Part shown: piece by piece, positions 49,880 through 63,480 of the stretch
Numbering within the stretch: position 1 is the first letter of the stretch
Layout of the letters: each line of letters begins with the position of its first letter
Assembly (NCBI GenBank): GCA_024734555.1
Contig: JANPWX010000214.1
Location: forward strand, 912,669 to 976,668
Source of the DNA: Trochalopteron elliotii
Lineage: Eukaryota; Chordata; Aves; Passeriformes; Leiothrichidae
Direction: 5' to 3'
Length of the DNA stretch: 64,000 bases
Position numbers and translations under genes: made by a program
Notes under the pieces: generated by a model
Databases searched by the model: none
Seen by the model: only the letters and a program-made list of their open reading frames with translations
Told to the model about the DNA's origin: nothing

Positions 49880-50165
49880 TGCTTGGCACTGACGGACAGG
49901 GAATAACTGGGAGTAATGAGATTAAACCGAACAAAGGAAAACCACTGAAGGCTGAACATCAGGAAAATATCCTGGCTGTGTCTATCAGACCATGGACTAA
50001 TTTCCCATGGGAAGAGGTGGAAACTCCATCTCTTGAGTCATTTAAAATTAGAACAGATAAATCACTAAAACACAGAGGGCTGGGAACAACCCAATTGGAA
50101 TTGGAAGGGGATGAACTAGACAGTTTTGAAAGATGTTTCTAGTCTTAGTCTCTCTTCCCCTGAAA
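49880..50165 (+). mobile_element. Old CR1/L3-type LINE, 3' end
   Basis: Collinear with ancient amniote CR1 3' ends: GGGAATAACTGGGAGTAATG, then GAAAACCACTGAAGGCTGAA, CATCAGGAAAATATCCTGGC, TCCCATGGGAAGAGGTGGAA, CTCCATCTCTTGAGTCATTT, AAAATTAGAACAGATAAATC, and GGGGATGAACTAGACAG. Diverged and non-coding. The 87-codon frame over it is a relic. Confidence 0.8.
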
Positions 50166-51610
50166 TTAAATAACAGGCCTTGTTTAGGGTTTGTTCACGT
50201 GGGACTGACAAACCTGCAGCTGCATGTGTTCTACTCATTATGGCTAGGTTGAAATGCTAATGTGACTCTGTCTGATCAGTTTTCTCTGCTGTGGCCACAT
50301 CACAGCTAAAGCCTTGCAGGGTGACCAGAGGACTCCTGTACAGACCCTCTTCCTCCCCAAATCACAGGCCTGGTTGGGGACTGTCCCTGGATTTTTCTGC
50401 CAAAATCCTTTGTTTTTGATGGATTCCTTGTTATTTCCTATAGCACATACCCTGCTGGGCTGAGCTCCCCTAGATGGCAGAGCTGAAGCAATTTACAATG
50501 CAAAATGCTTCACACAGCCCTGCTGGAACAAGGACTGCCATGGACAGCCTTTTAATTTCTTCAGACCTACTGGCTAGAAACAGCTTCTGTTGCCATGGGT
50601 CACTTTTTGCTGCATGGGAGAGATGATCCAACTCCATGTGCAATTAATGCAGTAAGGCCTGGGCCTCAAAAGGATATTGTTTCTCATAAACGATTCAAGT
50701 TTCCAGTTCTCAAAAACAGCAGGCCAAAAAACCGGTTCATTTATGGCTGTGTCTTTAGCAAATCCCCAGGGTCCAGCCACACCGACTTCTTGAAAAAAGT
50801 CAGCTATAATACACTTGTGCACTTACTTGGAAAAGCAGCAAGGTGATGAGGCAAGATCAGAGAAAAGTGACCTTCTTGTCCATTTACACTTTTGCACCTT
50901 CTGTTACGTAACACCAGGGGTTATCATGTCTGCAGCATCAGCCCACACAGCTCTTGGTCCACACTCAGCTCTTCTTCCAACTCACTGAATTCTACTGTAG
51001 TGCATTTTTTTGAGGTTGAAGTGCTGAGGAAACCTGAACACAAACTGGGTAACATTTTGAGGATTTCTTTTGAAATTAAACTTCAAATAACTTCAAATTT
51101 AAGGATCTGATTTTAAAAAAAATTGAGTTCTGTTATCTCCAGAACTGTCTCCATTTTTTATGGTTTGCTGAAAGGGACAATAGACAGGAGGTTTTTGTGT
51201 GTTTTATTTCTTTTTCAGCTGAGCAGCTTCATGTGGGCTGCTGTGTTTCTCAATTGGCAAAGGACTTTTTTTAAAAAAAACCCTATTGTTGGATTAGTAT
51301 GAGATGCCTGAGAGTTTCCCATCTTAGAGTCAGAAACAAGTTTAAAATACTAACAGTGGCTGTGGTAGATCTGTGGAGGGGAAAAAGGAATTACTTGGGA
51401 AGCAAGAAGATTGATCTGAACTATTTAATGAGTCTCCCTTTGTTACCTATCTGAGATTGTAAGTTTAGGTAATAAAACACAATCCAAATCAAGAGCTGTA
51501 AGTACAACATAACAAAAGAAAAAAAAATTATCTGTGTTGATAAGCTATCAGTTCAGAACCAGGCTAACCTTCTTAGCTCTGAATTGGTATAGCTTTACTG
51601 TTTTTTCCAG

Positions 51611-51648
51611 AAGAATTTACTTCTCATATAAGAATTTACTTCTCATTA
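51611..51648. repeat. 19 bp tandem duplication (two copies)
   Basis: AAGAATTTACTTCTCATAT at 51611-51629 and AAGAATTTACTTCTCATTA at 51630-51648 are adjacent and nearly identical. Confidence 0.9.
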
Positions 51649-54600
51649 TTCTGTTGCATCCAGTCTTTTATTGATCAGTTCCTTGTTACTCACTCTATGT
51701 TATATTTTCCATTATTTTAATTTCCTTTTTTTTGCTGAGTTTTATAATTTCTATTTTACTCATCTTTGATTATCTCCAGCTCATTTCACATTTATTTTAC
51801 CAGTTTTGTCAATTTTTGCTTCCTCCCTGTATCTCTTATCTTTGTAATCACTTTGTATCTTTTTTGATTTTCCACAGCACAGCTTCTCAGTATCAAATAC
51901 TCATGTTGCAAAATTTCCCCTCCTATAAAGATCAACAATAAGTTAGCTGGAAGTCATCCGTATTTCATTATATTTGGCACTGAGAAGTGCAGCTTTTAAA
52001 GAGCCTCCACCCTACAGCTGCATCGCATCATTGATCCATTTAAATGCACTAATCTAGCCAAAAAGCCAATGTTTCCCATTACAACCTGTCTCTAAGTGAC
52101 ATCTATGTGCTAGTTTAGGAATAGATCTTCATAACAGAACTACTTTGGAGGTAAACCAGGAAAAGATATCTGGTTCAGTGCTGAACACTTGCATGCTTTT
52201 AACCTGAAATAAGTATGGATCTGTGTAGTTCCATCCAGTTATACAGAGGGTAAAATAAACATTGTGAGCGTAGCTCATTGAATACAAATTCTGCAATTAT
52301 GGGTTGTGTGTATAACCATTTAGGTGACTAGAAACTGGCTCCTACATTTGAAGGGATTTCTCCACATAAAAGAAGAATTATTAAAAACTCTGAAATTCAC
52401 AAGGAGCATAGGGGAGGAGATCTAACATGTGACTAATATCCCAAAGGCCCTCAGGTCTTTATAATAGTGATCATAACACTATAGCTTCACGAAAGGAGTG
52501 ATGAGGCCTGATCTGCCCTGAGGCTAACACAGTAGCGTGTGAGATGGCTTCTGAGTTAGTTTGACTTTGTTAACATAGTTATAATACTGGAAATCCTGCT
52601 AATCAAGATGAAGGGTCTTAAAAAATAAACAAACTGGGGTTTACAGGTTCTGTGACAGAGACACGTTTTGATATCAGCCTCATAGATGAAAAAAAGGATT
52701 TCTTACAACAAAGAAGGAAAAAGCACAGTATATTCTATACCATATTCATTATTTCAAATGTGTCTATGTTGAAATAGTGATCAATTTCCTGTGCAGATCT
52801 TCTTCCAGTGTGATGTTGCCTTCTTACACTTTCCAGGAACTGGTGGGCTGCAGGACCCACCCCCGGCACTGCTCCGCTCCAAAACCTGTCACAGGACAAC
52901 GAGAGGGTTTTATAACAAGAGAGTGGGTAACTGTAATTTTGGTACTCAGGAACTCGTGGGAGGCTGTTTCTTGAGTCCAAAGGCAAGTTGATAAAGGAGA
53001 ATATACAGTGAGAGATGCACAGGCTTCAGAACACTTTGCAGGAGCTGCTACCAGGCGATCCGCGGGGGCCATACTCAGCTACTTATGTGTTCTGGCACCT
53101 TTAGAAATACTATGGTTTCTCCTGAAGGACCATCTTGCTGCCAAATGCTTTTTGCATGTGTTCAATGGATGCCTGAGTCATAGATTCTACAGTGCTAACA
53201 CTCACAAAACTAAGTTTACTTTTGATGTCCTTTCCAAAACTTCTTTTCTAATTCATAATTGTAGTCAACAGCACCTTTGACCTCCAACATGCCTTCCCAT
53301 AAACTGAGCCTTAAGACAGACATACAGTTCAAGCCCTGAGTTGCATTTGCTTTCTAAATTAGCATCCAGGCTGTGATAAATGTGGCAGTGCTTGGATAAC
53401 AAAGTTATTGTTTCATGCTGTTTGCTGGCAGCTTCAGAAGAATAACCACAGTGGTCTCAGTTCAAGTCACACATGACTGAAAAGCCTCCTGCTGCAGGGT
53501 GGCCTTCGTTATCAACCCCAGTTCCATGGAAAGAACACGTCTCCAATCACTGTCTTGTCCAGGTGAACAAGATAAAGATTTAATCACTGCTTCCTACAGA
53601 GTAGTTTAAAGAATATCTGTACAGAAAGTCTTTCTATGATGCTGACATAGAGATATACAATGAATGAAAACCCTCCAGCCCTCATGTGAATGTGTACTTT
53701 GAATTTAGTTTTAACGCATTTGGCACATACTTTATGATGTTTTTTCACCTCAAGAGAGGTCAATTATATCATGCTTCAATATTCTATTTTTCTCTGGACT
53801 TATACACAAGTCAGTTGTGAAACAGACCTTCTAATAATTTCCTGTGATAGGGGACACATTGCTCAATTTTTTATTACTATTAAATGGACCAAATTTCTAC
53901 ATTAAAAAAAAATCATCTACTAGGTATACTGTTTGCAGGGTCATAACCATTCTTGGTATAGTTTGTGAGAGCCACACTGCTAAATTTTTTAACATGATGA
54001 ATGAAACTAAACTGAAAACCAGTATTTTCTTTTACAGAAGCTTTCAAAATGCAAGGCCTGGTACCCTGCTCAGGGTAAAAAAGTCTTCCTTACTAAAAAC
54101 AAACCTCTAGTAATACAGATACCGCAGCACAGTCACACTTGCTCTCACCCCACAAAAAGGCATGACAATCTATAAAGCTAAAGAATTAGAAAATAACTAA
54201 TTAACATAATTGAAATGTCTCAGTTAATATACTTGGTTAACAGCAATGTTGTGTTACCAAGAGAAAAATCCCCCTACACACTTGGATGAAAGCCTTGCTG
54301 TTACCTCATATCATATTTATTTCTTAATATAGAAATAATTAATACTTTTATATGTATAGTTATACAGAGCAGAATTGCACAGCTGTGCCTGGCTAGCCAT
54401 CAAAGGGATGTCTTTTATATGCAAGAATAAATTGTTACTTTTTCTGTAATTCTCCCAATATGAAGGTGGACAAAAAGAAAGTGGGCTAATATGTCATTGC
54501 AGTTGCAGTAGTCTGGGCTTTCCCAGAAGTCACTGGAGAGAAACAAGAGCCCTGAGAGCTTGATGCAAACCATCTTATGTGTGGTACAAATGTGCCTGGC

Positions 54601-57099
54601 CAGCTTCTTTGTCTTTCATTGACCATTGAGGGAGCATAGCTGATTAGCTCAGATCAAATGAATAATTTATAGATGGGTAAAATCAGGTGTCATGAATACC
54701 ATCCTCAGTGTCTAGTGCATTTGGAGAGAACAAGGCAAGCAGAAAATTTCCCTTGCCTCAGGATATGAAGAGGTTGTGTTATTAAGCTCCCTGTTTGCCC
54801 AGAGAGGGAGTCCTATTGCAGCCAGAATTGTAAGGATTTGCTTTCTCCTGGAATAAACAATAGTGGCTGTGCAGGAACACCTGTATCTGCAACAAGAGCC
54901 TCTCATTCTTGTCTTCACATTGAGCTAAACTGAAGATGAACAAGACATTCATATTTTTGAAAGAGAGTACCCAGCACATGCTTTGATAATCCATTAATGT
55001 TTTCAATATTTCAGCAGTGCTCCTGCTCTGAATTGGAACCGAAAGAAGTCATTTCATTAAAAAGAAGAAGAGAGTATGAGATCCATTTAATTAAAGCTTT
55101 TTCAGCCAATACGCTAAGGAACATTTAGATTCTGCAGGCATCTTATGTATAATCTATGGGAAGTGCATGAGCAGAAACCAGAAAGGCTTGCAGGAAGCCA
55201 ATGCAGAATGAGCAAAGACCACAACAGATTAGACCCCAGATTACAAGGCTCTGGCATTTATCAGAGAAGAACCAAAATATTTGACTACTAAGTGGACCTC
55301 ATCTGTTGAAGAGTGGCAGGTGAACCCTGCCATGGTTTAAAGCCCCCTGCCAGTCTGCTCTGCACCAAGTGACATATTTGACAGTAATAAGGTGGTCCAG
55401 CAATGCTTCTGCAGAGGATGCTGCACGGAGCAGGACCATTGACTAGCACAATCCCATCACTCAGAAGTACCAGTCTCCCTATAGCTGACACCCCCCCCAG
55501 CTGGGTCAGTTGCTTCCATACCTCTTCTCAATGTAGAGCAGCATGAAAAGGAAGGGGGTGGGGCACTATTTCATTAGTCCAGAAGTCTGTGAAATAACTG
55601 TTTAGCTTCAGATGCAGCTAAATCAGGGAGCTGTTTGAGGTAGCCATCTTCAGGCGGCACTAACATGGACCATCCTTTCCCAGTGATTCAAGCCATGTGC
55701 CTCACTCTGCTCTCAGCTCCCATCTTTGTTCTGGTAAGAGCAGTATTGTCATGAGCAAGAAGAGCATAATCCTCTGAGCTGGAGTCAGAAAACACATCTT
55801 GCAGGAGGAGAAGCCAAAAGATGACTGCTGCAGTGTTTCCACGTGGTTCACCCCCTTTGCTAAAGCAGCTAATTATTGGAAGGGACTTGAGCTCTGCACA
55901 GATGTTATTTACCTCTATTTTGAAATGCAGAAAGTTGCAGTAATCTGTTTATTTTTCTTTAACTCTTTTGTGCTTTGGAAGTATCACACAGTTCAAAAGG
56001 CAATATAACTAATTTTTAAGAAAATTATTGAGATGCCAGTGTTTTATAAAAGAAAGGAATAAATAAGGAAAAGCAGATTAAATAAATATAGAAGCTATGA
56101 GCAGCACACAAAAAAAGTTTTAGTGCATAGAGAAGTTTGACAAATGATGACTGCTGCAAATCTTTGCTATTTCTCTGGCTTTCATCAAGATTTCTCTAAA
56201 AGTTAGAGCGTGTCTCCAGAAGAGCAGTCTGACACATTGCAAATGGAATAGAACCTGTTGCTCCTGCAGCTGGTCCCACAGGGGATGAGAAAAGCAAACA
56301 GGAATCTGTATATCAAGGAGGAGGGTTTTCCCTTTGGATGTCTTTTTTGTATTAATCATATCCAGTTACTCAGGCTAATTACCTTTATAAAAATTGTTAA
56401 ATACTTGTGGCCCTCACCTCAGGTAGTCACACAGACCTGAAAGCTAATAGTCCATCCCCACCTGATCAAAAGGAAAGAACATTCTTAATATATCAAAAAT
56501 ATATCAAAATCAATATTAGTCCCTGACCCTAGACACTAGGGAAAAATGCTTTGCATTACTGTGCTCAGAGTTTGTTTTGTACTTTGCTTAGGCCCTAAGG
56601 ACTGCCTTGAGAATTAAACTAACTTGGATTGCTTTCCTTTCCCTCCCTTGCAACTCTTTGGTCTAACCCTGCAAATGACCTTTGTGTGGACATACTTTGC
56701 ATCCACATGGAGCCATTTGGAGTCTGGCGCATATGAAACAGCATAATACTGCAGCAAAGAGTTCAAGTATATCTAATGAGTTAAAATATTTGGCTGCTGC
56801 TTTTTTCCTGGGAAAGCAGTTCTGAAATGAACATCTGAGGGTGTCTCAGAAGAAGACTGGGCTGAAAATATTCTGTAAACGTGGCTTTGTTCCTTAGCTC
56901 ATTACTTTAATTTTGACTTCTGCCAGCATTATGTTGTTGCTGATCAGACTTTGGGATTGATTTTTTACTGGATTTGAAGCTCTGAGTCCATTGCCAGACA
57001 GGGACAAACTGGTGGAGGGTGCTGATTATTAATTTAGTCACACTAGAAACATGTTATATTTAATGCTTTCCTCAGTTCACAAGCATGTTGCTTCTTTCC

Positions 57100-57215
57100 A
57101 TACTACAGTTCGCATCGGCAATCAACACAGCCTGTTTACAGAAAATTATTGAGCGTTTCTGTTCATTAGTTGCAATAATTTACACGCCTGGATTCCTACG
57201 TCGGTTTTTTTTTTC
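57100..57215. promoter_or_regulatory. Candidate conserved non-coding regulatory element
   Basis: A non-repetitive segment with several CpGs (CGCATCGGC, GAGCGTTT, ACACGCC, TACGTCGG) in a CpG-poor neighbourhood. It clusters recognisable factor-type motifs: forkhead TGTTTAC at 57133-57139, C/EBP-like TTGCAATAAT at 57170-57179, and AT-rich homeodomain-type TCATTAG. It is about 6.4 kb upstream of the CpG island, and so could be an enhancer of the next gene. Conservation is inferred, not shown. Confidence 0.3.
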
Positions 57216-57610
57216 TGTAAAGGCAGATGAGCCACTTGGAACCTGAACCCAATCCTACGTGTCCCTAATTCCCATAGTTGTCTTGTTGGTCCCTAAAGCT
57301 AGAGCAGAACCAGTCATTAGATAGTATCTCTAACTCCAAGTAGCCAATATCTTCTGCAGCATTTGTTCAAAAGGTTTGTAAAACACTGAAAGAGAATGAA
57401 TCCTGTACTTTGTTCATCTTGAAAGCAGCATTCATATACAGTCCTTTCTCTGGAACCAGGATGTAGCTGTTCGGGAATTCATAATACTTCTTTCAGGAAG
57501 CTATAGTAAAAGTTTAGTTCTGTTAAAATACCAAAGATATTCCTAATCCAGTCTCTTCTGTGAAATTTATAACCTACAGATATAAATACAATCTGGCTTG
57601 CCTCACACAT

Positions 57611-57806
57611 TTGGGTTTTGGTTTGGTTTTTGGTTTGTTTGGTTTTAGTTTTTCTTTTTTTGTGGGGGTCATGCTTCTCTGGATGCTGTCTCCCCATTTT
57701 CTATCTCACTTTTTAAAAGCTTCAGCAGAAAGATGGGCAGTGGGAAAGCAGTAGGGAAACAAACTAACCAACAAACTCTCAACCAACCAAAAAAAACCCC
57801 ACCCCA
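57611..57806. repeat. G/T-rich and A/C-rich low-complexity pair
   Basis: GGTTTT/GGTTTG runs at 57611-57672 and ACCAACC/AAAAAACCCC runs at about 57757-57806 are roughly reverse complementary. They could fold on each other across about 85 bp. Confidence 0.6.
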
Positions 57807-60800
57807 ATGTAATATCACTTTCAGAGCCTAGTCCCCATAAATAGTAATCAGCTTACAGGTTTAGACACCTTCTGGCCTTTGGATGACTCCTGCTGTCCTA
57901 GAGAACATCTCTTGTGTCTCTTCAGTGAAAAGAGAGCTGAGTAAGTGGCAGCACATGAAGTCAGGTTTAGAAGCCAGTAAAAGCCAAGTACCTGGTTTCT
58001 GTGGTATCTGGCAGTGAGGTTCTGATGAGCTCAAACTGAAGTATAAGCTCTTTGGACAGAGTAGGTAAAATTTGGGAGCAGCAACTGACACATTGGGTGG
58101 GGCATGTCATTTTGGGAAGGAGGGAGAGTTTGAATGAAATCAACATATTCATGTGATATGTCTAATTTTTACTCCTGAGCTTTTTCTCAGTGCTTGAAAG
58201 CTGTCTTGATCCAGCCCAGCTGTAGAGGCAGATCTGTTATATGGCAGAGCTCAGGAGAAAGCTGCCGTGCTCTGTCCATCAAAGCAGTGGATAGTCAGAA
58301 AAAATACAGGATGGGTAGCCTGAATTTTGGAGATGGCTGTTAGCACCTCTGTGCTACCAAAACAAGGCTTCACTAATCAGCGGATCAAGCTGCTGATTAC
58401 GTGATAAAGCAAGGAGAGAGCGACAACGCTGTTGTCAATTCATCACCAGCTACTTCCACCTAAACTGTCAGTTCAGTAGTTAAACTAAACATTCAACAAA
58501 ATAGGGCTGATTTATTACCTTCCACTCAGAAGCACAGAACCAAACATAGAACTGTTATTTCAGTAGAGGAGCTAAGGTAACTCAAACTGTCATTTCACTT
58601 TTCCCTGTCATTCAGGCACTTAAACCTTTGCTGTCATGGCCAGTTTTAAACGGGTTGGATATTTATTGTGTTGAACTCTTTTAAACTGTGTGTGTGTGGG
58701 AGGGGAGGGTTTCTGAGGGAAAATGCTGCACATGTAATAGTCCCTGCTGGCTTTCTAAAACAAGTTAACATTGTTTGACCTAAAGTGAATAAACCCTCAG
58801 CAGAACTGAGGCCGATGACTTTATCTGTTAGATTCTGGCTCCTCTAATTTAAAACAAATGAAAGAATGTAGATAGTTTAAGTGAATGCAGAAAAGACTGG
58901 AGTGATTTCTTTTTCCCTCGACCTTTAAAAAATTAGGAAATCCTCTGAAAACAGGCACAGCATCTTTAGAAACGTTGTCACTGTTGTTATTCCACAGTGA
59001 CAGTTTCCAACAGCAAAGCATGAAAAACATGTTTTGCTTTGCTCATGGTTTCAGAGTGTGTAAGTAGATTTTCATTGCTGGGAACCCAAGTTAAAAGTCT
59101 TTAGTGAGTTCTGCTGGGCTCCTCCTAATCATAATCTCACTTGCTCAAGTTTTATACTGCAACCCATTCTCCTGGGCTCACTGAATTATACTTGAAATTG
59201 TTTTTGTCCCTGGCTGGATGATAGTAAATTCCTGCAGGCTTGAACAACTTTGTATTTCTTTACAAAATACCAAGTTTGTGGTCTGAGCTGAAATACTAAT
59301 GCTGCAAACCCACCGAAATGTATCCAACTCCAGACTGAGAGTAGCAGGGATTATTGTGTGAACAGCTAAGGTTTACTGCTGTAAAAGCTGTGCCAGCCTG
59401 CCTTGGTGCCCATTGGTACCCTGACACAAACACCTCTGGGTCCAGCTCAGGAAGACTGGCAATAGATCAGGGATGCTGGCCAGCAGGAAGTCATCTTGCT
59501 TTCCACTCTTGGCTTATCTTTGTGCTTTGGACAATGTTACTCTTTCCACATCAGAAGTGGCATCCTGACAGACACAGCAGCTTTACACCGCAGCTTTGTT
59601 ATCTGAGAAGACTACAGTGAGGAGTAGAAGACACATCATCTGAGACATTGGTTTTCATAGCACAGGTAGCTGGTTCCCAAAAGTGGACAAATCCCAGAAG
59701 CCAAATGGCTTCTTTCTCCTTACAGAGCAGGAAGATAAGGACTAAGTTCCCAGATTTCCACCCAAGCTGCAATGTTACTCTCTGTTGGCACCCCCAGGCA
59801 GTGATTTTTCCCTGAGAATATTCTTGCAGAATACTGTATGCACTTAAAATGGTGTTACTTCTAGGAGGTATTGCCTAACACCCTGTGACTGATGGAGATG
59901 GCTGACTGAAGCTTCAGGATGTCAAAATCCTCTCTTACTATGGACCCAGTGGTAGGCTTGTTGCAATTCTCTTTGGCAGTGTTCTGAGCACTTCAAAAGC
60001 ATCAGTATCTGGGGCCAAATGAGGAAGGTGCGATCTCCTGTGAAGAGAAGACTGGAATAAAAGAAAGGAAACACATTTGTAAGGGTACAGTGTAAAAGGG
60101 GAGCCAAGATGTAGGCATGGCAGCAATGACATTTATTTCTGTTGCCTGAGTGTTGGTGATAGGAACATCTATAGAGAGAAAGGGAATATTGTGGTACGGT
60201 TACCAAGAAAACAGCCATCACTACTGATGTGTAAGATGAATACTGTAGTAGTGCTGGACAGGAAACAGATGCCTGTATCATGACTCAATCACAGGAATTT
60301 CAATGCAGAAATCTGTAAAGCAAATGCAGTTGCAGACAACGGTCACATTACTGTGTAGCTACAGTAATGATTTCATGGCTTTTACGTATCTAGGAGGGAC
60401 TGACTACCATCTGCAGTATCTTGGAAATACCAGTTAATGAAAAATGTATATGTAATCCACTCCTCCAATCTCCATGCTGGGAATAATCTACTGAATCATT
60501 CTCAGGCACCTATCGGCATCCTTGGGGAGCAGGGAGCTGTTAGGCTGATGCCAGTGATGAAAAGCCTGTAGCTTGGCACACTGTGGTGCTTGCAAACACT
60601 TCCTGGGAGGCAGTAGTATTTCTTATGTCCAAAACAACATAACAGAGGTGTCCAGGTTCAGCCTGAACCTCTCAAAGCAGGCCCTGACTATAGCAGAAAC
60701 TCTTACCAGAATGGTCATTACCTTAGCAGCTCCTACAAGTAACAATTTCTGAGAGCAAACATCAGTACAAATATCTACTTGCCTGAGGCATATGTCTGCC

Positions 60801-63480
60801 CACTCACTCTTCCTTTCATCCCTAAACTCAGGCCTTCTAAAAACTTGGACCTTTTCCTACTTTAGTTTTCAGACTTCTCCTTAGGAGAGAAAGTCTTTAT
60901 CCGAGGACAAAATACCCAAGATTTACTGTTATCTCCCACTGCTGCCTATCTAATCTATTTTACTCAGGTACTCCACACTAATCTAATCTAAAGAGTCCTG
61001 TAAAAAACCTGCTCTCACTTTAAGTTCCTTTTCTCTCCACTGCTGTTGCTGTCCAACCCAAAGGCTGGCATTTGGGACGGACTATGGCTGGGCCTCCTCA
61101 GTGCCTGTGGCACCTCAGCTGTGACGTATGGTGGGCTGCAGGTGGTGACAAATGAGAGAGCCTTCAAGATGGCAAGGACAAGAGAACTGCTTGGCAAATG
61201 AACTGCTTCACCTGAGTGCAGGTTACAGATCTACACACTAGTGTATGTGAGAGAAAGGCATTCATGCCCCTGTGCCCTGCCAGAGGCAGGTGCTATGCAT
61301 CATCTGGAAAGGAGGCAGGTGCCTAAAACATATTTAATGTAATGAAATTCAGTCCTCCAGTCTACCTGGTCAAGTGAATTTTGATGTCCAGAAATTAGCC
61401 TCTAGAATATCTATATTTCCAACAGACCAACACGTTCATTCAGCAAATGATAGTGTAAGAAGATAGAGCCCAATAACTGTGCCACCACTGACCCAGCAGA
61501 ATGGGCAGAACAGAATGACTGAGTACACCTTAGCCCCCAGACTGCAGGACAGGCTTAGCTCTGCCTACCTTGGCAATTTAAATTAGCTGCTAGACTTTGC
61601 ACTGAAGTGGCTGAGATGCACTCAAAGATGTCTGCAGCAGCTCTCCTGTGGGGATGATACTCTTTAGCAAGGAGTGATAATAAACAGTAGGATGGTGCTA
61701 ACACTTTAAGCTGCTGCAGCTGCCTGCTAAGTGAGTATGTGTCAACACCTTCAGACTGGAAGGTGAGAAAGTGAAATTATAGCTTTCAGTTACCCTATTT
61801 CTGCTTTTGCAACCTCTTTTATTAAATCACTTTCAAGGATGATTAAGGGACTCAAAGGTTTGCTTGTGTATTATGAATCCAAGATACTGATGTTTCTGAA
61901 AGATTGTGTCCTTCTTCAAGCTTTTATTGTAACTATGACACCATATTTACAACAAAAAAAATTACAGCAAGATAGTCTTATACAGGAAAGTCCTAAAAAC
62001 AGTCCAGTGTCTTTAACACAAACATTTGTCACTAAAAAAAATAAAACACTGTAATATGAGGAAGAAAATTAAGTACACAGTTTAACAAAGGTTTGTGCAG
62101 CCAGAATTTTCTTTTGATAATGACACAAATGTAAACATCTCAGTCAATAATGAGATCTAGTCCCTCAACCTAGCAATGAAGTAATATGTGATTCTAGGAT
62201 CAAATTTTCCTCTGTGGTATTTTCATCTTCCTGTTAAAGTCTGAAAGCTAAAGCTAGAGAAATTGATTGGCAACGTAAAAAAAGTAAAACTGGAAGATTT
62301 GTCTCTGTATTGATGTAGCTATGCTGATACAGAGACTTGTTAGATACTATACTCAGAGTCCACTTGTAGTTCAATCTCTCCACAACATTTTGTAAATCTG
62401 ACAACATTCTACATGGGTATTAGTTATGATGCTAATTTAGATTTGGAGTCAGTAGTGTGTCTCCTGTTGAAAAAAAAAATTATGAATACATGAACTGATT
62501 TTCTATACAGCATGGTTTCTTGATGGTGATCTGCAGATTGGCATGATGACTCCAGTGCAGAGAACAACACGCAGCCGAGCACATAGCTACACTTCTTGGC
62601 TCTGTTTGATAACAGAGTCTCAACAGAAGTGCCCCAACTGTTCCCCTTCTCCACTTTTCAAAGACCTCAAGTGATTTTAATTCTGGTCTTTTCAACTTCT
62701 TGACAACCATTGTGCAAACAATATTATAACAGTTTTCTCTGGGTCTGGATCACACATAAATTTTTAAATGTTGTAGGACAGTGAGAAATTATTAGGGAGC
62801 TGGGCAGGACGTTCCTGTATTTTGCCAGATGGACAGCAGTATGCTTATTCAAAATATGTGTATGCAATGTCTGTTCCAGGTCAGGTTAAGCCACAAAGTA
62901 GTCTTTAACATCAGAAATTTATGAGGAACTCAAATTCAGAAACCACCACACATTTTTAACTATATATGTGCCTAATGAAATCCACACCAATACACAGTAT
63001 TGTAGGCAAGCACCTGAATCAGTGTGACAGGCTGTGAGTTGTAATACCCTTTTAAACTCAGCAGATGTGACCTTGGTTGACAATAATTAGCATATGGGTC
63101 TTGAGACTTTTCTTCCAGCTACTGGAAATGAGCTTGTTCCTCAGTTCTCTGGATACCAGTATTCATCCCTGCTGACAATGCAAGTTGCTGATGGATAACC
63201 AGGGCAGGCACCTCTTTTCAGAGATTGTGATCTCATGGTCAAGGGTAGCACCATAAAAAAACCGCAACCCAAAACATTACTATTGTTTTCAGAACACAAA
63301 CTAGACATAACCCTTAATTTCACTCAATTCTTTACCAATTCCTGCAAATGCTTTGTTTTTCTTTGTTCCCTGCCACAGAGACCTTACTTGTCCAATCTCC
63401 ACGCTGGAAAACACCATTCTAAAAACCGAAATTTCAAATCACACACTCCAATGATGATAAAGTATAGAAAATGTCTGCAT

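Larger units (their letters stand above)
50166..63480. other. Intergenic DNA, second half, up to the CpG island
   Basis: No recognisable coding exon. It contains a 19 bp tandem duplication (51611-51648), a T-rich block (about 51640-51930), a CpG-enriched patch (about 52800-53080), a candidate regulatory element (about 57100-57215), G/T-rich then A/C-rich low-complexity runs (about 57611-57672 and 57757-57806), and a short hairpin GACAAC-GCT-GTTGTC at 58422-58436. The rest is AT-rich and unremarkable. Confidence 0.75.

Noticed and set aside
54632..54665. tRNA-like A-box near TAGCTGATTAGCTCAG
   Set aside because: No matching B-box or cloverleaf arms at the proper spacing.
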